DNA of 64,000 nucleotides from Gonapodya sp. JEL0774 (Eukaryota; Monoblepharomycota; Monoblepharidomycetes; Monoblepharidales; Gonapodyaceae), in NCBI GenBank assembly GCA_027604505.1, contig JADIIX010000007.1:62001-126000 (forward strand), in the 5' to 3' direction. A model generated the notes under the pieces. It saw nothing but the letters and a program-made list of their open reading frames with translations, ran no database searches and was not told where the DNA came from. Below, in pieces: positions 34,584-44,512 of this stretch. The translations under genes and the position numbers were made by a program. The stretch's first letter is position 1. The number at the start of each line of letters is the position of its first letter.

Positions 34584-36867
34584 TCACGCCCGTCCATCTA
34601 CCGCCTTTCCGGCCCCGCAGATCCCCTCGCCATCCGCATCCCTCGCACCGCCCGCCTCTCCTTCCTCCCTGCCCCCCGCGCCTGAAACCACCCCACCTCC
34701 CCCATTCTCACCCCCCCTGCCTGCCTCCGCTTCTTCCAGCTCTAAAACGCGGTCTTCCAACTCTAAAACGCGGGCCATCGCGCGTGCCCGCAGGACAGTG
34801 AGGAGCGGCACGACGTGGCTGCGGAAACGCGGTGAGGGAACAGCCGAGGTGGAGACCGCCGTTGTCTGGTCCTCGGAACTGGTGGATGTGGTGGAAGAGG
34901 AGGGGAGAAGCGTCCACGGGGGGGCTGGAGGTGCGTCGGCGTCGAGCGGTGCAGCAGGATCACACCCAGCAGCACCTCCGTCTACTTTAGCCTTGCCCTT
35001 GTTTGCCATATTCTTCTCCCGCCGTGCATCCTTCCTCTTGCCTTTCTCTTTCCTCCCACTCGTCGTTTCACTGTTTTCTCGGGTCTCCATCTCAATGTCG
35101 ATGTCGCAATCGGCACGACCGACGGGGTCGTTGGATCTGGCCAGCTCCATGTCGTCGGAAAATGACGACGAGATCGGTTCGGATTGAGAGGAGGATGGGG
35201 CGTCGCGGTCGGTGCTTGTGTAATAATCTTCGTTTGAAGAGGTATCACACACAGATTCCAATTCTGCTTCAGACTCCGGTTCAATAACGTCGGAGGATTT
35301 GTCAACGAGGGGAGAGGATGAGATACTTGGTTGGGTTTCATCGTCGCCACCAGCTGCTTCGTCGCCTTGGGTTTCAGCAGCGTTGGCCACAACGTGATCA
35401 CCGTAGTCTTGTCCGACGGCTCCGCCGTCTCCATTTCCATCTCCATGATCATCATCAGCTGTCGCGGCGCCCCCTTCAACACCCTCACTCGGCGGTGCTG
35501 CAACCGCATTGGCAGCACCCTGATCCCCCTGCGCCTCTTCGTCGGCATCATCGTGGTTCCACCCAAACTGCACTCCGAAAAGCAACCCAAGCCATCCCAT
35601 CCCCGCGTTCCCCTGCGCACCCAGACCTTGCAGGACCCGCCTGAACCCCGCCTTGTTCATGACGCAGTCGTCGGGATAGTCTATACCAGAATTGTAGCAA
35701 ACCACTTCGTATTGCTGAAGGGCGGTGGTGATGGTGAGCGCGGAGTCCTCAAGGCTGGGGTCGGTGTTGCGGAGAGGCATGGGGAAAGAGGTGGAGACGG
35801 ACCCTGAGGTGCGGAAGGAAGGAGTCAGACAGGTCTGAGATGGAGACCAGACGCAGACCAGGAAGGCGGCTCACGAGACACTCACAGCAACTCTGCATGA
35901 CCCATCCCCAGTTGCTAATGGATCAGTATAATAAACGGTTCCAATCCATCAGCACTGATATACAAAAACACACATCGCAGTGCTCTCCAGACACAAACCT
36001 GTGGCGCGAGAAGAACTGTCCCGGAGTATTCCCAATGCGCAAGAAGCTGCCTTCGTGAGGTGCCAGTTTACCTCCGGCCGTCGGAACAAATCTGCGAACG
36101 CGATGCAACGAGAGTGTGCCGCTGTTTTCGATCCTTGTTCGACATGGGCATAACTCACCGCCACCTCGCGTCTGGTCGATAAACAGTTCCTCCCATCGTC
36201 CCGTCGGCGAAGTATATACTATCAGTGAGATTGGTGGAGTAGGTCGTTGAGAAGCTCAAAATGCAAATGTTTGGCGTACATACCGTGTTCGGGCAGGTTC
36301 CCCCCTCCACCATGGCTAACGAGGAAGTCGCGATGAGTCGAAGAATATATAACGAAATAATATTCAACTCACATCGACGTCAGTGAAATGCGTGCCGCTC
36401 GCTCCTTTCATGCGAAAGTTCCAGGCAAACGAGCACAACTCTGCAGTACATAACACGGGGGGGAAGAGCAAAGGCTCATTCTCCAGTGACGCATGTAGAG
36501 CACTGTCACATCAAATTACCTTCCGCCGTTATCCAGGATCGCTTTGCGTCCTCCAAACTCTCAAAAAATGCTTCCCGCGCGTGCGTGACTTTCAGTGCCG
36601 TGATCCGATCAGGTACGTAGACTTTATCTGACCAGAGCCTGTCGCATAAAAGAGACCACAGTGCATTATTGTAGGAGGCGATGTGCCAGCGACGGGAAAC
36701 GCGGGAGATGGCCACGAGCTGTTGCGCTGAGAGCCGTTCGAGAACATTGAAGAAAATCTTGGATTGGAGTGGAGAGAGCGGAATAAATACACGAGCGAAA
36801 CGAGACTCCTTGCTTGACAACGACTCACTTCTGTCGGTAGTTTTGTCGAGGGATCCATTCTGTCCAT
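34584..36867 (-). CDS. F-box protein with Trp-rich substrate-side domain and acidic tail
   Basis: Likely a substrate receptor of an SCF (Skp1-cullin-F-box) ubiquitin ligase. Model: exons 36829-36867, 36520-36757, 36373-36440, 36284-36315, 36159-36218, 35999-36091, 35886-35914 and 34584-35803, giving 592 residues. Lengths sum to 1779 nt and all seven splices keep frame. Splicing creates LPTEIFFNVLERL, the start of an F-box that continues through VSRRWHIASYNNALW. Then come SWITAEELCSFAWNFRMKGASG, VDPWWRGEPAR, YRPDARWRF, SNWGWVMQSW and a PMPLRNTDPSLEDS block. After about residue 260 the protein is acidic, Ser/Asp/Gly-rich and low-complexity, with a short coiled coil near the end. I know of F-box proteins with similar Trp-rich blocks but cannot name a substrate. 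The 398-codon ORF at 34584-35780 is this gene's last exon, not a separate gene. Confidence 0.8.
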
Positions 36868-38079
36868 TCTGCTGTGGGAGGTCAACACTCGATCTCGCCC
36901 TTGTTTGCAGAGCTCCCGCGCGGTTCCAGGCCTTTTCTGCACTTTCTGCGACTCTGTGCGTCTGAGAGAATTCTATACGGAGAACCCGTTGGCTGGAACG
37001 TCGAGCGCGTTGTTTGTGCGTGGTATGTCGGGTCAGAAATCGGCCAAGTACCGACCAGCTGCGAAGGTTCCGTCTTCGCCACTCTCTGGAGTTCACCTAC
37101 CACCAGCGCTGAAACGAACCAGGTCAACTGAAACAACCAGCTGAAAGGCGCTGACAATGCTGACTTTTCTGAATATACTGAAGAAAAATATCCTTCTGTG
37201 TCATAATTCTTTCTCACAATTTTGTTGTTCTGGCACACCTTTATCTCAGTTCCTTGGCGTAAGCGCGAAATGTCGGATGCGCCTGAACGTAACCACACCC
37301 TCTCTCTGGGACTCTTCAATTGAGACTGCAGAGATTACTATCTACTGCCGCGGCTCGGGGTGTTGTGTATGTAGCTCTCCAAAAGCCAGAACTGCCCCGA
37401 GTCTTTGCTGTGCCAACCTGACGAGCCAAACAACCCGAGATGAAAACTCATACATGCATTTGCTGGTGGAGTAGGGTGTTGCTTATGGATCGGGAGTTCG
37501 TGTGATGTGCGACCCCTGATGAAAACTGACTGCTGGCTGGTATGCCGGGGAACGATCATATTCCCCTCTACAAAAGTATGGGATGTGCAGACATTACTGT
37601 ATCAGAGTCGTTCTGCAAAGTACCCAATTATTACCCATGTCGCCGTCGTGGTTGAAAGCCCCGACCGGTGACTCAGAGTCGAATGATGGCCCGTCTTGTG
37701 AACGGAGGGACCGATGCCCCCCGCATTTAATCCGGAGTTGGAGAGACTTCCAATTTCTCAAATACCGCACATTCTCGTCACCTTTTCTGAGAATCTGACC
37801 CACCACTGATCCCCGCTCACTCGAGGTTGGTGTCCCCTTCCTAATCTGTCTCCTCGTGTGACGGCCAGTGGACATCACGCTAGTTCCGTCTACGACGTGG
37901 ACAACGGAGCTCTATGGGAGACATCTTGGTCGTCGTCAGAGATTTCATGGATGCAACGAGCTCGCGTCTTATTCGTTCTCCCTGGTGTTTGACTTTTCGG
38001 GCCGACTACAACCCGCCCACATCATATCTGTACATTCGCTCATCCCCTTATCTCATCCTTGCTCCACCTAATTATAGAA
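36868..38079. other. Divergent intergenic region between the F-box gene and HGD
   Basis: A 1.2 kb region that must hold the promoters of the F-box gene (-) and HGD (+). Short open frames exist on both strands but have no family features and no ATG-led coding pattern. No known regulatory motif stands out. Confidence 0.45.
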
Positions 38080-39945
38080 ATGTCTCCTCCGGTAGTTCCC
38101 ACCCCTCGTAGTGCCGCGCCATGGATCTCAAGTAACCCGAAAGGTGCATTTGTGGTACGATGTTCCTCACGTCTGCTCCCCACTGACAAAGAATATGCAC
38201 ATTCTAGACACGTACAAGTATCTTTCCGGTTTTGGTAGCCACCTGGAAACCGAGGCGCTTGAGGGAGCCCTTCCCAAGGCTCAAAACAACCCACAGGTCT
38301 GCCCTTTCAAGACCTACTGTGAATGTCTCAGTGGAACCGCGTTCACAGCGCCGAGGACTCACAACAACAAGGCGTGAGTATCTTGCGAGAAATTTCATGA
38401 CGTTTTCAGTCGTGAAGGTCAACTCTGTTTGCGTTGCCAGGTGGCTCTACCGAATCGCACCCTCGGTGGTCCAAGGAACCTTCAAACCCTACACCGCCAA
38501 CCCATACCTCACTTCGGAGTTTCATACTCTTGATCCTTCCAACCCCACAACTGTGAAGACCAATGACGGAGTTTATAACGTTCCCCACCAAGCCCGTTGG
38601 TCTCCCTTCCCCATGCCCAAGGACTCTGAGACCGTTGATTTCATGGACGGACTCAGGACCGTGGCTGGATCCGGACACCCGGCGGTCAGACACGGATTGG
38701 CCATTCACGTGTACATGGCTAACGCTGACATGAAGAAGAAGGCGCTTTACAACTCCGACGGTGACTTCCTTATCGGTGGGTCTTGCCTTTGTTTGCACGC
38801 ATTTTCAGTTGTTGAGTATCTTAATCGACGACTATCCCCCACTTTAGTTCCCCAACAAGGCCGTCTTGACATATCCACCGAGTTTGGAAAGCTCTCCGTC
38901 GCACCCAACGAGATTGCCGTCATTCCCCGCGGCATCCGCTTCTCTGTCAACCTCCCGGACGGTCCATCCCGCGGTTACATTGCCGAATGCTACTCGGGTC
39001 ACTTCGAGCTGCCCGATTTGGGTCCCATTGGTGCAAACGGTCTGGCCAACCCTCGAGACTTCCTTCACCCGGTAGCCTGGTTCGAGGAGGACGACTCGGA
39101 ATGGACCATTGTGAGCAAGTTTGGGGGGAAGCTCTTCGAGGCTCCTCTCAGGGGCACACCCTTCAACGTGGTCGGTTGGCACGGGTGAGTTCGGTCCTTT
39201 GAGTCGTCCCTGTTCGTTGCTTGTCTGATACTAATGTGATACAATATCAGAAACTACGCGCCGTATAAGTACGATCTCCAACGGTTCATGGTCATCAACA
39301 CTGTGTCCTTTGACCACGCTGTGAGTCTTTGGCGAGCCTTCCGATTGCAGGCTGAGGGACACCTCGATGCATACTGTTATTTCCAGGACCCCTCCATCTT
39401 CACCGTCCTGACCTGCAAGTCTGCCATGGCTGGCACCGCCTACCTTGACTTTGTAATCTTCCCTCCCCGCGCCGCTGTTGCTGAATGGACCTTCCGGCCC
39501 CCCTGGTACCACCGCAACGCGATGTCTGAGTTCATGGGTCTCATCAAGGGCAAGTATGAGGCCAAGGAGAGCACGACAGGAGGCGGATTTCTGCCCGGTG
39601 GTGCAACCTTGCACTCTATGATGTCTGCCCATGGGCCTGACGCTCTTGGATTTGAGAGGGTTAGTGTTGTGCCACATCCTCCTTCCCAAAATCGCACTAA
39701 TCGATGAATTACTCCTCGAAACAAAGGGAACCACCGCCGAGCTGGCACATGGCCGAGCCGCGGACGGTACCCAGTCGTTCATGTTCGAGTCTTACCTTCA
39801 GTTTGGGATCACCAAATGGGCATGGGAAGAGTGTGGAGCCCGCCAACCCAACTACATGTTGGATTCTTGGGGCACCATTAAGAGCTCCTTTGATCGCACG
39901 TTCAAAGGCATCCATGTAGATGCGGAGACAAATGGCACCCACTGA
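38080..39945 (+). CDS. HGD: Homogentisate 1,2-dioxygenase
   Basis: The enzyme opens homogentisate to maleylacetoacetate in tyrosine/phenylalanine breakdown, using Fe(II). Model: exons 38080-38143, 38208-38373, 38441-38775, 38848-39184, 39251-39320, 39387-39659 and 39727-39945, giving 487 residues. All phases match and introns are 63-72 bp. Diagnostic stretches: [88 protein letters not shown] and FMFES. The metal ligands fit: H366 and E372 in [10 protein letters not shown] and H406 in SAHGPD (human H335, E341, H371). The first intron gives a SNPKDTYKYL junction. The alternative start at 38195 would begin [10 protein letters not shown] without that intron. Confidence 0.95.
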
Positions 39946-40142
39946 GGGATTGTGGATTTGAGAAATTTGGTGGACGGTTGCAGGAAGCATATTGCAAGGC
40001 ATTTTTAATAACATTTTACAATATAAATATCATCTTCTGAGTGCGTGTGTTGCTCTTTATGTCCAGTTTGGTTCATGCAGATCCCCTCTGTGAGTTTCGT
40101 ACTTCCAGTTAACGGGACGGTTGCGCTGGTACCCCCTGCATC

Positions 40143-41711
40143 ATGAGCGCGCGCAGTTCCGATTCCACGTCATCAGCATTTTCGCTGGACATCATGAACG
40201 TCCCGGCAAGAGCGAATGGTCGCCGTGGCGTCAAATTGGGTGTGCTTCCTCACCAGTCGGAATCCCACTCCTCCACAGAGACGAAGAAGGCAGGGGCCAA
40301 CCCATCGAGAAAGGAATCGCTTGGCTCTTTGTCCGATGTCTCGTTTTCGCACTTCGCGCGAGATGCGGCTGCAGACGTGGACGGCTCTGACCTGTCTTTT
40401 CTAAGAGGGGACTCCCCAGCGAGATTTGAGCTTCGTGGGGGTGCCCGATCTCGCGGTTCCGCATCTTCGTCTGATTCGTTGAAGGATGGCCCTGCTGTGA
40501 CGTCTCAGAGCGTCCAAGTATCTTCATCTGTTAGGCCACCACTGTCGAAAGCAGCTCACACTCTAAAGCAGCCAGACAACAATCCGGACGACCATCGTCG
40601 ACGGCGCGGCGAGGTCAGTGGGAATTTTCGGGCCAATTTCTGAAAGTGTAAACACTTTTCAACGCAGGTCCTGCAATCCAGCCCACGCCCGCCGCCGCCT
40701 AAAACAGCCATCACAACCACAAACAACTTTGGCGAAAGTGAACCTGACTCGAACTCCCTCTCTATGCGCCTTGCCGACCTTTCCGCACACCTCGGTGCTC
40801 TTCGGACCCAAGTAACTGAGCTTGCGAATCGCCCCACAGTGCCGACCCATTCTTCGTCTACAGCTTCTTCTCGCGTGGCTGCGTCCCTCGACCAGTGGCC
40901 TCACATGCGTTTTCTTCTCCTTCCAGATATTAGAGCTCTAGTGAAAGAGGAGGTCGATCGCCGACTCGCGGAGATGGGTATTACGGAAGGCCCATCACAA
41001 AGAGGAAGGGAGATTGGTAGTGATCGCAATTCCAGTTTGGGACATATTGATGGGCGTGGTGAACGATCAGGCTCCCGTTTCGTCTCCGAAATCGAGCATT
41101 CTCTGCGACGAAGAGCGTCATCCCCGCAATATGGCAACAGCACTTCGCATCATGTTCCCCATAGCTCGCCACGTGAAAGTCCTTTGCGGACAACCGTCTC
41201 ACCTCCTCGTAGTATACCTCGGCGGTCCTCTCCTCCTCGCGGCCGACCAACAACTTCTCGCTCCCGTTCCCGTGCAGACGACGTATCACCGTCAGCATCA
41301 TCCTCGGTCTCCGCATTGCTATCATATATTGCAAGATCGCATTCACCGAGGGAACGCTCAGCAGATTATTGGGATTATGAAAGACAACAACCTGAAAACC
41401 GCAACCAAAGCCCTGAGCGCCTTCTTCGGTCGATTCTTGCTCGTCTCGGAGATCGGGTAGATCCTTATAACGCGGCGCCTGCTGCCGAACGTTTAGTCAA
41501 AGTGAATACCTCTGCTTCCGTGAACTCGTCGAGACCCATATCTGATCGCGGAGGAAAAGTGAGTAATAAACTTGGCTCACCGAACGGTGCGTTTAGACGG
41601 ACACCCCAAAGTAACGGTGGGACAAAGCCACCGAGATCCCGAGCAGCAAGTAGCAACGAAACTTTGAAGGGAGGGAAGCCGCAGAGTGCGGGACGAGGCA
41701 TATGGAGATGA
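40143..41711 (+). CDS. Unrecognised Ser/Arg/Pro-rich protein with short coiled coil
   Basis: Model: exons 40143-40613 and 40668-41711 with a 54 bp intron in phase, giving 504 residues. The N-terminal 160 residues are Ser-rich and basic, ending in RRRR. A short amphipathic helix around residues 190-210 (LADLSAHLGALRTQVTELA) and another near 250 (IRALVKEEVDRRLAEMG) could form coiled coils. The rest is rich in SP, RS and PR dipeptides, consistent with a phosphorylated disordered protein, perhaps nuclear or centrosomal. I do not recognise a family. The gene starts 197 bp after HGD on the same strand and ends 103 bp from the convergent bZIP gene. Confidence 0.7.
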
Positions 41712-41814
41712 CAATATTTACAGATACATACACTTTGTTATTATAATGGCGTGCATTGAAGGATAAAATCGCACTCTCTAATCTAAGTAGGTTACTTCAC
41801 GGATCCACAAAGTT

Positions 41815-43343
41815 TCATTGGATGCCATATAATCCCAGCAGGGATGCGATCTGTTCCTGAGAGAACTGTTGGTTGGTGCCGACCGGAGTATGACTGCTAG
41901 GGGAGCCCCACAAACTCCCTTCATGTTGCCATGTCACACCGCTTGCAGCATAGAGTTCTTCGAGGGCTTCGCGTGGAAATGTTCGGGTAACCTGGTCGCA
42001 AATAGGATCATTCACCTGACTATCTGGAAGTTCAAGGAACCACAACCGGCGGGTTACACACCTCTTCTCGTAAACGAGCAACCTCCTCGGCGAGTTGCCC
42101 TGCCCTTCTCTCAAGGACCGCCGCTCGACCAAGGTGTTCTACGGCGGCGCGCTCTAGCATTTCCGCTCTTTGCTTTTTGCGTTGTCTAAAACGTGCACTG
42201 GCCAATGTGTTGCCCCGACGTCGTTTTGAACCCTGAGAAACACTAGAATGTGTGAGAGGCCCCACTTTCACCTTTAAAAGCAGCTTTTATGTCACCTCTT
42301 CCCCATCGGCTTCATCCGAATTTTCGCCGTCAGATCCACCTTCTTGTTTGACAGCACCCCGAAGAGTTACATCAAAATCAATGGGAAAATCTGCTCTTGC
42401 CTCGACGGATTTCGTGTCAACCGTGGTGCCACGTACTAACTCAAAGGCGACGTTTTCTTGAGCTAGGCCTGGGACCGTCAAAAGGTGTTGTTTGGGTGGT
42501 CGTCCCCGTGGTCGCCCAGAGCGTTTTCTCGAGAGGGATGGATTAGAAGGTGGATTAGATTGCGGATAATGAGGTGGATTGTGAGGTGGATTGATTGGTG
42601 GGCTCGGGGTTGAATTGGAAACATGGGTGGTGAACGTGGTGCCCAGAAATTGTGCGTGCACATTGGTGGCAGTGGGCAAAGGTGGGCTGGTTGATGCGCT
42701 TCGAAGCGGTACTTGGGGAGATTGCGAAGATACGTCACTGGAAGAAGAGTTTTGATGTATTCTCTCTAGAAGTTCCTGTTGGAGTTGAGCTGCGGGCGTT
42801 GAATAGTAGAAAGGGGCCACTGAGAACGGCGGGAGATGTTCGAGCGGGGAAGTGGTCACCACTGCGGCGGGGACAGTCGCTGGGGGATTGGCAGCCACTC
42901 CACTCCCTCCAAGAGCACTTTTTACTGAGCGCGCAGTGGAAATGGCTGCCATGAGCTGGTCGCTGGATAACAGTGGAACGAGAGACACCACGAGGGAACG
43001 TTACAAACGAAGGCGCCGCAAGGACAAACTGCTGATCTACTTACAGTTGAGCTGTTGGCAGGTCCAGCAGATTTTCCATGAGTGAATCGTCCCATCCTGA
43101 TTGCTCCTGCCGCCCGCTCTGCACGTTTGAATTTCCCTGATGCAGCGGCCCATGCTCCTGCTGTTCCTCATCAAATGTCCCCACATCCAGATTGGCATAT
43201 AGGTTGTTATAGCGCTCTCTTTCTACCGCTAGTTCCCTCAGGATAGACTCCTGTTCAGCCAACACACGAGTGAATCGCGAGTATGCCGTGTCCATTGATT
43301 CGGCCGATCCGTGCGAGTGGAACTGTAACGGAAAATCAACCAT
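41815..43343 (-). CDS. Cys-3/Met4-type bZIP transcription factor with an AT-hook
   Basis: Model: exons 43045-43343, 42296-42962, 42062-42232 and 41815-42015, giving 445 residues with all phases matching. The bZIP fills exon 3 (residues 324-379). Its basic region KRRRGNTLASARFRQRKKQ has the RRxxNTxASARFRxxKKQ pattern of the sulfur regulators Cys-3, MetR and Met28/Met4, followed by a heptad zipper. An AT-hook (KRSGRPRGRPPK, residues 246-257) precedes it. The N-terminus has an acidic segment with WDDSLMENLLDL, plausibly an activation or degron region. The middle is Pro/Ser-rich. The factor likely binds promoters of sulfur-assimilation genes. It diverges from a Met30/SCON2 homologue, whose counterparts in yeast and Neurospora control this class of factor. 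Exon 4 and its 46 bp intron are less certain. Confidence 0.85.
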
Positions 43344-44512
43344 GGACAACGCTCTGTTTTTCTTCTATATATTGTGTACTGACACTTCGATCTTCCCGGC
43401 GTTGAGTCGCGCCATAAGTGCTCTGCGCCACCTGAATGGGATGAGCCAAACTTTGATCGGGGACCCTGTTCCTCGGCGGCTTCTTTACAAATCGAGGGGT
43501 TCCTTGTGTACTGATGTTTGATGCTCTTTCACGTTACCAGAATGAAATCCTTGCACCAGAACGCAGAGCGGGATACAGCGTACTGAATCCGGCCACCGGG
43601 TACGGTTGTAGCCCATGGAAGTGAGTCCTCCCCCCAGACAATTGAAGGACCTTTGGTGTGACTAAAACCAAATTCGGGTGCCGAAACTTTTTGGTTTGGT
43701 GTCCGTGACATTGTCGTCAATACTTGTGTATTCCTGGGACGTATTTACATAATGTTCCCAGGGGCAATCTTTCGAACTGTGCGACTGGCATTTGATAAGA
43801 GCTTGTCCGTGAACATCTTGTACTGGAAAGCGTACCAATAACTTATAAGGAGTTTCATCTCCGCTGATTTTCGGTTTGTTCTTAGTGAGGAAGGAAATAT
43901 ATTGGTTTCGCATGGTGAGACATACTCACGTCATCGAACGTGTTCCAGTCCAACGGGAAACATTAGCATCCAGATATATAGCACATAGTGTTGCACAAGA
44001 ACGTCCACCATTGTTTGTGCCCTTGTTGTCTCTCTGGTGATATCTTCACCAAGCTCTTTCCCAGACCTGATCATGTGATGATATCTCTTCCAGCTTCATG
44101 CACGTGAGAGTCCCATTCAAGCATTCAAAAAAAGACGTCCACATTAGGAAGAATGGGTGGAAAGGGCGTTCAATAAGTCAATAACTGGTAATAAATATAA
44201 ATGTCGCAATATAATGACGAAAATAAGGGGAGAACCGTTTTACGCGACGACTTGACCTCGGTTTGCAAACCTGTGCGCCTTCGCTATACAATCTGTGCAA
44301 TCCATAATAATTACACAGTTTCATTTTGATAATGCGTTGTTCAGATATCTTCGAGTTGGAGGTGAGGAAACAGTTCTGACTCTGCATATTCATTTGCTCC
44401 CCTTTGCTGACAAGCACTCACACATTGTGTCGTATTTGGTTCAACCGTAATTTTCGGAAAGCTCTCGTTCCCAAGGCAACCTACAGAGCCGGCTTCACAG
44501 TGGAGCTCTAGA
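43344..44512. promoter_or_regulatory. Shared divergent promoter of the bZIP and Met30-like genes
   Basis: This 1169 bp interval lies between the two ATGs. It contains CACGTG at 44101-44106 (TCACGTG on the minus strand, preceded by C), a perfect GGTGA-N5-TCACC inverted repeat at 44036-44050, and ATGATATCTC at 44078-44087, which matches 8 of 10 positions of the recalled Cys-3 consensus ATGRYRYCAT. These cluster within 71 bp. Function is inferred. No coding region is supported. Confidence 0.45.
44101..44106. promoter_or_regulatory. CACGTG E-box (Cbf1-like site)
   Basis: A TCACGTG heptamer on the minus strand is the consensus of Cbf1, the partner that recruits Met4 in budding yeast. Its place between a Met4/Cys-3-like factor and a Met30-like gene is suggestive, but a hexamer can occur by chance. 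Confidence 0.35.

Noticed and set aside
34584-35780. 398-codon ORF as a stand-alone gene
   Set aside because: An in-phase acceptor at 35803 joins it to the F-box gene, restoring WGWVMQSW and PMPLRNTDPSLED; the internal ATG is not needed.
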